A DNA stretch of 59,521 nucleotides, from the NCBI GenBank assembly GCA_900546075.1, contig URBH01000005.1, positions 1 to 59,521 on the forward strand, read 5' to 3'. The number at the start of each line of letters is the position of its first letter. Position 1 is the stretch's first letter. Position numbers and translations under genes: made by a program. Origin of the DNA: an uncultured Eubacteriales bacterium. GTDB taxonomy: Bacteria; Bacillota; Clostridia; Oscillospirales; Oscillospiraceae. Shown here one piece after another: positions 1 through 7,136 of this stretch. The notes under the pieces are model-generated. The model saw only the letters and a program-made list of their open reading frames with translations. It was not told where the DNA came from and did not search any database.

Positions 1-100
1 CGTAAATTTTTCTACCCCTCAGAATTAAAATGTCCTTGACATGGGGTACACTTCACAGTTCCATTCCGTGGGGCGGGTTTTTATCCAACAATTCGATAAG

Positions 101-160
101 CCTATATTTCCTATCAGAAAAATAGGAAAATATTTTTTCAAAACCTATTGACAAGATAGG
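101..160 (+). promoter_or_regulatory. Twin operator-like inverted repeats, CCTAT-N7-ATAGG
   Basis: Two inverted repeats have the same architecture: CCTAT, seven bases, ATAGG. The first is at 110-126, where the arms extend to TTTCCTAT/ATAGGAAA (107-114 and 122-129). The second is at 144-160 and overlaps the -35 box at 148-153. A further half-site CCTAT lies at 101-105. The placement fits a repressor that blocks RNA polymerase. Rrf2-type sulfur regulators such as CymR use broadly similar dyads in Firmicutes, but the regulator is not in this window and its identity is inference. Confidence 0.65.
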
Positions 161-176
161 GAAGTGGGTGTATTAT
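148..176 (+). promoter_or_regulatory. Sigma-A promoter of the ABC transporter operon
   Basis: TTGACA at 148-153 and TATTAT at 171-176 are separated by 17 bp, close to consensus. Transcription should start near 183, upstream of the leader peptide at 221. The -35 lies inside the second CCTAT-N7-ATAGG dyad. Confidence 0.85.
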
Positions 177-220
177 CTAGCCATCGAATCTGAGCAGCGA
201 AACGAAAGGAGCGGATTGCA

Positions 221-325
221 ATGTTTGAAGTCAATTCTTATGCTGCACAGTCTTGTTGTCGAATGCGTATCTCCCGGGCATATCCGTATGGCGGGGTGCA
301 TTCGTATACGCTTTTCTGCACCTGA
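221..325 (+). CDS. 34-residue Cys-Cys leader peptide
   Basis: A short frame has a good ribosome site (AAAGGAG at 205-211) and starts with ATG at 221. It encodes 34 residues with tandem cysteine codons TGT TGT at 254-259 (Cys12-Cys13), the motif CCRMRISR, and a Cys near the end, stopping with TGA at 323-325. It lies between the promoter and a terminator-like stem, in front of a transporter operon with a methionine-type core. This is the arrangement of a translated attenuator leader, with ribosome position on the Cys codons reporting Cys-tRNA supply. The peptide probably has no function of its own. The regulatory reading is inference. Confidence 0.7.
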   Translation: MFEVNSYAAQSCCRMRISRAYPYGGVHSYTLFCT

Positions 326-397
326 AACATGATTTTTCTGAAGGGATATCATAACGCCATTTGCCCGGGAGCTACCAGAAGCCCCGGCATTTTTTTG
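271..397 (+). promoter_or_regulatory. Attenuator: antiterminator and terminator arms
   Basis: The stretch at 362-389 can fold into a stem (TGCCCGGG with CCCCGGCA, one internal mismatch) followed by seven T at 391-397, a plausible intrinsic terminator. Its 5' arm, 362-371, is perfectly complementary over 10 nt to 271-280, which lies inside the leader peptide frame just after the Cys-Cys codons. Two mutually exclusive pairings are therefore possible, as in classical leader-peptide attenuation. A ribosome held at the Cys codons would leave 271-280 free to pair with 362-371 and block the terminator. Confidence 0.65.
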
Positions 398-448
398 TGC
401 TTGGATTCCCTGATTTTATTGATTTTAACGAAAAGAGAGGACTTTTTT

Positions 449-2080
449 ATGAAAAACCTGATTAAGAAAATCGGAGCCGTTTTCCTGAGCCTGACCGTCG
501 CCGCCTCTCTGCTTGCCGGCTGCGGCGCAAAGACGGCCGAACCTGACGCCTCCGCAGACAAGGGTACCTTCCGTAGGTTGGAGGAGATCAAGTCCAGCGG
601 CACCATCAACATTGGCGTATTCTCCGACAAGAGCCCCTTCGGCTACGTGGACGAGAACGGCGAGTACCAGGGCTATGACGTATACTTCGCCAACCGCATC
701 GGGCAGGATCTGGGCGTAAAGATCAACTACGTCTCCACCGAGGCCGCCAACCGCATTGAGTATTTGCAGACCGGCAAGGTGGACATCATCCTCGCCAACT
801 TCACCGTTACCCCCGAGCGGGCGCAGGAAGTGGACTTCGCCCTTCCTTATATGAACGTGGCGCTGGGCGTCGTTTCCCCCGAGGACGCGGTGATCACGTC
901 CCTGGACGAGATCGGCGCTGACGATGAGGTCATCGTGATCTCCGGCACCACCGCCGAGACCTATCTGGAAAAGAACAACCCCGAGATCAAGCTGCAGAAG
1001 TACGACGCCTACGCCGAAGCCAAGACCGCCTTTGAAAACGGCAACGGCGTGGACTGGGCCAACGACAACACCGAAGTCATCGCCTTCTCCATTGAGAATC
1101 CCGGCTATGTGGTGGGCATCCCCTCCCTGGGCAGCGCGGACACCATCGCCCCCGCCGTCACCAAGGGCAACACCACCCTGCTGAACTGGCTGAACGACGA
1201 GATCAAGACCCTGGGCAAGGAAAACTTCTTCCACGCCGACTACGAGGCAACCCTGCTGGACACCTACGGTAAGGACTACGAGGACACCCTGGTGGTTGAG
1301 GGCGGCGCAGCCGCCGGTGCCGAGGTTGCGGAAACCGTAGAGGAAAAGGGCACCATCACCGTGGCCGCCTCTCCCACGCCCCACGCGGAAATCCTGGCCG
1401 AAGCCGCAAAAATTCTTGCCAAGGAAGGCTGGACGCTGGAGGTCACCGAGTTTGAGGACTACGTACAGCCCAATCTGGTGGTGGACAGCGGCGAAATTGA
1501 CGCCAACTACTTCCAGCACACCCCCTATCTGGACGACTTCAATGAGAAGAAGGGCACCGACCTGGTTGCCGTGGCCGCCATCCACTATGAGCCCTTCGGC
1601 ATCTATCCGGGCACCAAGACCGCGCTGAGCGATCTGACCGACGGCGACGTGATTGCGGTCCCCAACGATACCACCAACGAAGCCCGCGCTCTGCTTCTGC
1701 TTCAGGACAACGGCGTGATCAAGCTGGCCGACGGTGCGGGTCTTGCCGCCACCGTCAAGGACATTGTGGAGAATCCCCACAACGTGAAGATTCAGGAGCT
1801 GGAAGCCGCCCAGGTTTCCCGGGTCAAGGACGAGGTGGCCTTTGTGGTGCTCAACGGCAACTACGCGCTGCAGGCGGGCTTCTCCGTCGCTCATGACGCC
1901 GTGGCCTACGAAACCAGCGCATCCGCCGCCGCCAAGACCTATGCAAACGTTCTGGTGGTGAAGGTGGGCAACGAGAATAACGAGGGCGTTCAGGCGCTGG
2001 TCAAGGTTCTCAAGTCCGACGAGATTAAGCAGTTTATCAACGACACCTATGACGGTGCGGTGATTCCCTTCGAGGACTGA
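449..2080 (+). CDS. Double substrate-binding lipoprotein (GlnH/FliY-type fused to MetQ-type)
   Basis: The product is a 543-residue exported lipoprotein: basic start, hydrophobic stretch and lipobox LLAG-C with lipidated Cys25. Residues about 40-290 look like a family 3 polar amino-acid binding protein (INIGVFSDKSPFGY, then YDVYFANRIG). Residues about 300-543 look like an NlpA/MetQ methionine-binding protein (ITVAASPTPHAEIL, YFQHTPYLDDFN). The downstream operon encodes both matching transporter types, so one lipoprotein probably feeds two membrane cores or brings two ligands to one site. Start 449 is chosen because the frame open from 329 would translate the terminator stem and lacks a ribosome site, while GAGAGG precedes 449. 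Likely substrates are sulfur amino acids (inference). Confidence 0.88.
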   Translation: MKNLIKKIGAVFLSLTVAASLLAGCGAKTAEPDASADKGTFRRLEEIKSSGTINIGVFSDKSPFGYVDENGEYQGYDVYFANRIGQDLGVKINYVSTEAANRIEYLQTGKVDIILANFTVTPERAQEVDFALPYMNVALGVVSPEDAVITSLDEIGADDEVIVISGTTAETYLEKNNPEIKLQKYDAYAEAKTAFENGNGVDWANDNTEVIAFSIENPGYVVGIPSLGSADTIAPAVTKGNTTLLNWLNDEIKTLGKENFFHADYEATLLDTYGKDYEDTLVVEGGAAAGAEVAETVEEKGTITVAASPTPHAEILAEAAKILAKEGWTLEVTEFEDYVQPNLVVDSGEIDANYFQHTPYLDDFNEKKGTDLVAVAAIHYEPFGIYPGTKTALSDLTDGDVIAVPNDTTNEARALLLLQDNGVIKLADGAGLAATVKDIVENPHNVKIQELEAAQVSRVKDEVAFVVLNGNYALQAGFSVAHDAVAYETSASAAAKTYANVLVVKVGNENNEGVQALVKVLKSDEIKQFINDTYDGAVIPFED

Positions 2081-2145
2081 CAAATAAGCGGGCAGCCGCA
2101 GAATGCGGCTGCCCTGCTGTGCTATCTTGAATATGGGGTGACGAC

Positions 2146-2919
2146 ATGGCGCAAACCTATCTGGAAGTTCATAATCTGTGTAAGACCTTCACGGCGAAAA
2201 ACGGCAGCGTGGAGGCGTTGAAGGGTGTGTCCCTCTCCATCGGCAAGGGGGAAATTTTCGGCGTGATCGGCCTGTCCGGCGCGGGCAAGAGTACGCTGGT
2301 ACGATGTATGAATCTGCTGGAACGCCCCGACAGCGGGGACGTCCTGCTGAACGGGGAAAGTCTGCTGAAGCTGAGCAAAGAGCAGCTTCGCCTGCGCCGG
2401 CAGAAGATTGGCATGATCTTCCAGCATTTTAATCTGCTGGAGCAGCAGACGGTGCTGGAAAACGTCTGCTTCCCCCTGGAGATCCGGGGGATTCCCAGAA
2501 AAGAGCGGCGGGAAAAGGCGCTGGAGCTGCTGGAAAAAGTGGGGCTGGCGGACAAGGCAAACGCCTATCCCGCCCAGCTTTCCGGCGGGCAGAAGCAGCG
2601 GGTGGCCATCGCCCGGGTGCTTGCCAACGAGCCGGAGGTCATATTGTGTGACGAGGCCACCAGCGCCCTTGACCCGGAGACCACCCAGACCATTCTGAGG
2701 CTGCTGAAAAGCATCCGGGATACGTTTGGCATCACCATCGTGGTCATCACTCACGAAATGCGGGTGATTCAGCAGGTCTGCACCCGGGTGGCGGTGCTGG
2801 ACGGCGGACTGGTGCAGGAGGAGGGCAGCGTTGCCGACATCTTTGCCCATCCCGCGTCCCGGGCGGCCAAGCGGCTGCTGCTGATCGAAGACGAGGAGGA
2901 AGAAAGCTATGCTGGATAA
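2146..2919 (+). CDS. metN: MetN-like methionine ABC transporter ATPase
   Basis: This 257-residue ABC ATPase has Walker A GLSGAGKS (42-49), signature LSGGQ (145-149), Walker B ending CDEATSALD (from 168), and the switch His in VVITHE. It resembles MetN through the GLSGAGKSTL and MIFQHFNLL segments. It lacks the C-terminal ~80-residue NIL/ACT-like domain through which E. coli MetN senses methionine, so transinhibition is probably absent. It overlaps the start of the MetI-like permease by 11 nt, so the two are translationally coupled. Confidence 0.92.
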   Translation: MAQTYLEVHNLCKTFTAKNGSVEALKGVSLSIGKGEIFGVIGLSGAGKSTLVRCMNLLERPDSGDVLLNGESLLKLSKEQLRLRRQKIGMIFQHFNLLEQQTVLENVCFPLEIRGIPRKERREKALELLEKVGLADKANAYPAQLSGGQKQRVAIARVLANEPEVILCDEATSALDPETTQTILRLLKSIRDTFGITIVVITHEMRVIQQVCTRVAVLDGGLVQEEGSVADIFAHPASRAAKRLLLIEDEEEESYAG

Positions 2920-3568
2920 AGCGATGATCGAAATGATGGCCCAGGGCATTTGGGACACCTGCTACATGACCCTCGTCTCCACCTTTTTCGGCTACGTCAT
3001 CGGCCTGCCCCTGGGCATCGCCCTGACGCTGACGGACGAAAACGGCATTACCCCCAATCGGGCAGTTTACCGGGTGCTGGATATCATCATCAACGTCACC
3101 CGGAGCGTCCCCTTCCTGATTCTGCTGATTGCGGTCATGCCCCTGACCAAGCTGCTTGTGGGGAAAAGCTACGGCTCCACCGCCACCATTGTTCCTCTGA
3201 CGCTGGCCGCGGCGCCGTTGGTCGGCAGAATGGTGGAGTCCTCTCTGAAAGAGGTTCCCGCCGGGGTCATTGAAGCGGCGCTGAGCATGGGCGCGAAAAC
3301 CGGCACCATCGTCCGGAAGGTGCTCATCGGGGAAGCCAGAACCTCCTTGCTGGTGGGCGGCACCATCGTTCTCGGCACGGTGCTGGGCTACTCCGCCATG
3401 GCGGGCGTCATCGGCGGCGGCGGACTGGGGGACATCGCCATCCGCTACGGCTACTACCGCTACGACACCGGGGTCATGCTGGTGACGCTGGTATTCATCG
3501 TCGCCATCGTGCAGCTGTTACAGGGCATGGGCAATCTGGCGGCGCGGAAGATCGATCATAGAAAATAA
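2909..3568 (+). CDS. metI: MetI-like methionine ABC transporter permease
   Basis: This 219-residue membrane protein has about five transmembrane helices and the binding-protein-dependent permease motif region (EAALSMGAKTGTIVRKVLIGEA), which docks on the ATPase. Length and the run NVTRSVPFLILLIA are typical of MetI. It partners the preceding ATPase and the NlpA-type half of the lipoprotein at 449. Predicted location is the cytoplasmic membrane. Confidence 0.92.
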   Translation: MLDKAMIEMMAQGIWDTCYMTLVSTFFGYVIGLPLGIALTLTDENGITPNRAVYRVLDIIINVTRSVPFLILLIAVMPLTKLLVGKSYGSTATIVPLTLAAAPLVGRMVESSLKEVPAGVIEAALSMGAKTGTIVRKVLIGEARTSLLVGGTIVLGTVLGYSAMAGVIGGGGLGDIAIRYGYYRYDTGVMLVTLVFIVAIVQLLQGMGNLAARKIDHRK

Positions 3569-3605
3569 CAGAAACTCCGTATAAATTGAAAACCGGAGGG
3601 TGCTT

Positions 3606-4265
3606 ATGGATTTTGAGGTTATGAGAGCCTACCTGCCGAGGTTTTGGGACGCGCTGCTGCTGACGCTTCGCATCGGCTGGCAGGGCGTGGCACTGGCGCT
3701 GGTGCTGGGCGTTGCCTGCGCGGTGGCGGTGCATTGGAAAATTCCCGTGCTGCGGCAGATTGTCGGCGGCTACATTGAGCTGTTTCGCAATACGCCTTTG
3801 CTGGTGCAGTTGTTTTTCCTGTACTTCGCGCTGCCTAAAATCGGCGTCCGCATTTCGGCGGAGACCTGCGGCAAGCTGGGACTGGGGCTGCTGGGCGGCG
3901 CGTACATGGCGGAGACCTTCCGCAGCGGACTGGAAAACATTCCCATTATCCAGACGGAAAGCGCCCAGAGCTTAGGACTGCGCCCGGCGCAGGTATTCGG
4001 CTATGTGATTTTGCCTCAGGCGGTGACCTCCAGTGTCCCCGGATTGCTGGCAAATCTGATTTTCCTCCTCAAGGAGACCAGCGTGTTTTCCACCATCAGT
4101 CTCATGGATTTGATGTTTACCGCGAAAGACCTGATCGGCATGTACGCCAAGACCATTGAATGCCTGACTATGCTCGTGGCTTTCTATCTGGTTATGCTCC
4201 TTCCCGTGTCCATTCTGGGAAGCTGGCTGGAAAGGAGGCTGCGCTATGCAGAGTTTGGGAATTGA
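3606..4265 (+). CDS. Polar amino-acid ABC transporter permease (HisMQ/GlnP type), first subunit
   Basis: A 219-residue membrane protein of the His/Glu/Gln/Arg permease family. It shows YIELFRNTPLLVQLFFLYF near the N-terminus and the EAA-type loop ESAQSLGLRPAQVFGYVILPQA. Start ATG 3606 follows GGAGGG (3595-3600) by 5 nt, whereas the upstream GTG at 3600 overlaps that ribosome site. It overlaps the next permease by 20 nt. The two permeases probably form a heterodimer that works with the ATPase at 4923 and the family 3 half of the fused lipoprotein. Confidence 0.9.
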   Translation: MDFEVMRAYLPRFWDALLLTLRIGWQGVALALVLGVACAVAVHWKIPVLRQIVGGYIELFRNTPLLVQLFFLYFALPKIGVRISAETCGKLGLGLLGGAYMAETFRSGLENIPIIQTESAQSLGLRPAQVFGYVILPQAVTSSVPGLLANLIFLLKETSVFSTISLMDLMFTAKDLIGMYAKTIECLTMLVAFYLVMLLPVSILGSWLERRLRYAEFGN

Positions 4266-4920
4266 CGTTCTGTTCAAGGGGACGAACCTCCTGCGGCTGC
4301 TGGGCGGATTGTGGGTAGCGCTGCGCATCAGCCTGATCTCCGTCGCCATCAGCATCGTGCTGGGCATCGGGATGGGAATGCTCATGACCTCCAAAAGCCG
4401 GATTTTGAAGGTTATTTTCCGGATCTACCTGGAAATCATCCGGATCATGCCCCAGATGGTGCTGCTGTTTGTGGTGTATTTCGGCACCACCCGGGTCTTC
4501 GGCTGGAATCTGGAAGCGGAAGCGGCGGCCATCATCGTGTTCAGCTTCTGGGGGACGGCGGAAATGGGCGATCTGGTGCGGGGTGCGCTGCAAAGCATCC
4601 CCGTCATCCAGTGGGAGAGCGCCCAGGCACTGGGCATGAAGCCCATTCAGGTGTACACCCTGGTGATTCTGCCCCAGACCGTCCGGCGGCTGATCCCGCT
4701 GTCCATCAACCTCATCACCCGGATGGTGAAAACCACCAGCCTCGTCATGATGATTGGCATTGTGGAGGTGCTGAAGGTCGCCCAGCAGATCATCGAGGCC
4801 AACCGGCGCACCTCCCCCAACGCCGCCTTTGGGGTCTTCGGGGTGGTATTTTTGCTGTATTTTCTGATTTGCTGGCCCATCAGCCGCCTGGCGGGATATT
4901 TGGAGAAAAGGTGGTCGTAA
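4246..4920 (+). CDS. Polar amino-acid ABC transporter permease (HisMQ/GlnP type), second subunit
   Basis: A 224-residue paralogue of the preceding permease. It has the same YLEIIRIMPQMVLLFVVYFGT region and EAA loop (ESAQALGMKPIQVYTLVILPQT), and about five transmembrane helices. It starts inside the end of the previous gene and ends two bases before the next start, a tightly packed operon that implies stoichiometric expression. Confidence 0.9.
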   Translation: MQSLGIDVLFKGTNLLRLLGGLWVALRISLISVAISIVLGIGMGMLMTSKSRILKVIFRIYLEIIRIMPQMVLLFVVYFGTTRVFGWNLEAEAAAIIVFSFWGTAEMGDLVRGALQSIPVIQWESAQALGMKPIQVYTLVILPQTVRRLIPLSINLITRMVKTTSLVMMIGIVEVLKVAQQIIEANRRTSPNAAFGVFGVVFLLYFLICWPISRLAGYLEKRWS

Positions 4921-4922
4921 CT

Positions 4923-5666
4923 ATGGAAAATGTGCTGTTAAGCGTGCGGCATCTGAAGAAAACCTTCGGGGACCACGTGATTTTTGAGAATTTTGACCTG
5001 GACGTCCACAGGGGGGAGGTAGTCGTCATCATCGGCCCCTCCGGCTGCGGAAAAAGCACCCTGCTTCGCTGCCTGAACGGCCTGGAGCCGATTCAGGGGG
5101 GCGAAATTCTGCTGGACGGAGAGCCGGTCCTCCGGGAAAGCAAATCCATCACCCGAATGCGGCAGAAGATCGGCATGGTCTTCCAGAGCTATGAGCTGTT
5201 TCCCCACAAGACCATTCTGGAAAACATCCTGCTCGCGCCCATGAAGGTGCAGAAGCGCCCCCGGGCGGAGGTAGAAAAAGAAGCGCTGGAGCTGCTGGAA
5301 CGGGTGGGGCTTGCCGACCGGAAGGACGACTATCCCCGGCAGCTGTCCGGCGGACAGAAGCAGCGGGTGGCCATCGTCCGGGCCATGTGTATGCACCCGG
5401 AAATTCTGCTGCTGGACGAGATCACCGCGGCTCTCGACCCGGAAATGGTGCGGGAGGTGCTGGACGTGGTTTTGTCTCTGGCCAAAGCGGGCAGCACCAT
5501 GGTCATCGTCACCCACGAGATGAACTTTGCCCGGGCCATTGCCGACCGCATCCTGTTCATCGAAAACGGCGCGGTGGTAGAGCAGTCCGACGACCCGAAG
5601 GCCTTCTTTGCAAGCCCGGAAACCGACCGGGCAAAGGCGTTTCTCAAATCCTTCGATTACGAATAA
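4923..5666 (+). CDS. Polar amino-acid ABC transporter ATPase (GlnQ type)
   Basis: A 247-residue ABC ATPase with Walker A GPSGCGKS (38-45), LSGGQ signature, Walker B ILLLDEITAALDPE and switch VIVTHEMNFA. The GPSGCGKSTLLRCLNGLE segment is characteristic of the GlnQ/HisP group, unlike the MetN-type ATPase at 2146. So this single operon encodes two complete and different ABC cores. The start at 4923 follows the previous stop by two bases. A much longer open frame runs upstream, but that part overlaps the permease gene and is not protein-like. Confidence 0.93.
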   Translation: MENVLLSVRHLKKTFGDHVIFENFDLDVHRGEVVVIIGPSGCGKSTLLRCLNGLEPIQGGEILLDGEPVLRESKSITRMRQKIGMVFQSYELFPHKTILENILLAPMKVQKRPRAEVEKEALELLERVGLADRKDDYPRQLSGGQKQRVAIVRAMCMHPEILLLDEITAALDPEMVREVLDVVLSLAKAGSTMVIVTHEMNFARAIADRILFIENGAVVEQSDDPKAFFASPETDRAKAFLKSFDYE

Positions 5667-5678
5667 CGGAGAATCAGG

Positions 5679-5948
5679 ATGCTGAATCCATTTTCCAGAA
5701 CCGAGCTGCTGCCGGGCAGGAACGCCATGGAGCGCCTTGCCGCGTCCCGGGTGGCGGATATCTACAAGACCCGTGTCGACCCTCCGGCGCGGGTCATGCG
5801 CCGGGAGCTGAAAAAGCGGGGCATGCGGAAATGAAAGGCCGTCTATTCCGAGGAGCAGCCTCTTCGCTCTATTGAGGACATGGCCATCAGCTGTCGGGCG
5901 CACTGCATCTGCCCTCCCGGCACCAAGCGCCACTGCACCGACCGCCGT
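5679..5948 (+). pseudogene. tcdA: Decayed tcdA (tRNA t6A dehydratase, ThiF/MoeB-like)
   Basis: From ATG 5679 the translation begins MLNPFSRTELLPGRNAMERLA, the usual TcdA N-terminus. It then jumps after SRV straight to VADIYKTRVDPPARVMRRELKKRG, which in intact TcdA (about 240-260 aa) lies some 130 residues later. The whole nucleotide-binding core is missing. A TGA at 5832-5834 interrupts the frame where family members have Leu; beyond it the same frame continues AVYSEEQP..., AISCRAHCICPPGT..CTDRR, the TcdA zinc-binding end, then similarity is lost. So an internal deletion, a nonsense mutation and 3' decay are all visible. It sits 12 nt after the transporter operon. Recognition of the family is from memory of its conserved ends. 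Confidence 0.8.
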
Positions 5949-5968
5949 GGCTGTCATAAGCAGAAGAA

Positions 5969-6007
5969 CGCCGCCGCACGATTCCGTTCCCGGAACGTGC
6001 GGCGGCG
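5969..6007. terminator. GC-rich hairpin between converging units
   Basis: A perfect 12-bp inverted repeat (CGCCGCCGCACG / CGTGCGGCGGCG) with a 15-nt loop. It lies between the pseudogene end and the 3' end of the minus-strand LysR gene at 6036. Neither side has a strong T run, so it may be a weak or bidirectional terminator. Confidence 0.5.
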
Positions 6008-6035
6008 CTATACAATTTGGGGTAGACGTGCATGC

Positions 6036-6932
6036 TCATAACTTTGTCTGCGCCAGACAGATGCTTTTCAGCTCCCTTACAGCCGCGGCGGCGGGGTGCT
6101 GTGTGGATTCTACCATGCAGACTTTGCGCAGCGGGACGGTTTCCGTCAGGTCGATGCGGTATATGGAATGTCCCCAGTCTTCCTCCGACGGGAAGGACGC
6201 CGGGACGAAGCCGATTCCTAAATTTGCCTTCACCATGGGAAGTATCTGATCCGCCGTGGCCGCTTCGATGTCCGGCTCAAAGGGGACGTGATGCTCCGCA
6301 AAAAACTGCCGGTAGAACCGGTAGCCGCTGCCATCCGCGCCAAGAGAGATCATAGGGTGCTTCGCCAGTGCGTCCAGCGTGACCGGAGTACCCGTCAGGG
6401 CGCGGTAGGCGCTGCCGCATACGGCGATTTCCTGCACATCCGCCAGGGGAGTGCTTCGCAGCTTGTCCGTCATGTCGATGGGCGATGTGACGAAGGCCAG
6501 GTCCGCAAGGCCGTTTTTCAGCTCGTCAATGGCGGCCGGAGTGGAGCCGTTGAACAGCTTGATGTGGACGCCGGGGTAGCGCCCCCGGAATTGGGACAGC
6601 ACCGGAAGAAGGAAAACGTGCAGCGCGATCTCCGTCGCCGCGATCCGCAGAATTCCGCCGTCCAGTCCGCCGCCACGAAGCAGCGCTTCCTCCCCCGCCT
6701 GAAGCTGCTCAAAGGCCGCGCTGACGTGGCGGTACAGCGTCTCCCCCTCGGCGGTCAGCTCCACATGGCGGTTGTTCCGAAGGAACAATGTGCAGCCCAG
6801 CTCCCGCTCCAGATTCTTGATGATCCGGGTGATGTTGGGCTGACTGTTCCCCAGGGCGTTCGCTGCCTGGGTAAAGCTTCGGGCTTTGGCGGTATAGTAA
6901 AAAACACGGTAGGCCTCGTAGCTGATATTCAT
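6036..6932 (-). CDS. LysR-family transcriptional regulator
   Basis: A 298-residue LysR regulator. The N-terminal winged helix-turn-helix is at about 5-65 (FYYTAKARSFTQAANALGNSQPNITRIIKNLE), followed by a type 2 periplasmic-binding-like effector domain (about 90-290) with the usual LRIAATE and DLAFVTSPI strands. Start 6932 is preferred over 6944 because GGAG sits 6 nt upstream of it. It is transcribed divergently from the MATE transporter at 7137, with only about 200 bp between them. By family habit it probably regulates that gene. Its ligand cannot be read from the sequence. Confidence 0.9.
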   Translation of the reverse strand: MNISYEAYRVFYYTAKARSFTQAANALGNSQPNITRIIKNLERELGCTLFLRNNRHVELTAEGETLYRHVSAAFEQLQAGEEALLRGGGLDGGILRIAATEIALHVFLLPVLSQFRGRYPGVHIKLFNGSTPAAIDELKNGLADLAFVTSPIDMTDKLRSTPLADVQEIAVCGSAYRALTGTPVTLDALAKHPMISLGADGSGYRFYRQFFAEHHVPFEPDIEAATADQILPMVKANLGIGFVPASFPSEEDWGHSIYRIDLTETVPLRKVCMVESTQHPAAAAVRELKSICLAQTKL

Positions 6933-7136
6933 AGATTTCTCCATATCAATTTGATATTACGCTATAAGAAATATATATTTTACATATCGTTCCATTTGGA
7001 TTATAATGTGCCTTTGGTTAGAAGTCAATCAGAAATTGGAGGTTTTTATCGTGGAATTGCGGATGATTCTGCCCCCGCGTACCGCTGCGGGACTTCCATG
7101 GCAGCGTCGTCTGCTTCCACGGGAAGGAAGGTCGTC

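Noticed and set aside
36..41. A second TTGACA promoter upstream of the transporter operon
   Set aside because: No -10-like sequence lies 16-18 bp downstream, whereas the promoter at 148-176 is near consensus.
329..448. Longer N-terminus for the double binding protein
   Set aside because: It would translate the attenuator stem, has no ribosome site, and puts 40 residues ahead of a perfect lipoprotein signal.
5832..5834. TGA in the tcdA remnant as selenocysteine
   Set aside because: The position is a Leu in the family, the gene has also lost its catalytic core and 3' end, and no SECIS-like stem is visible just after it.
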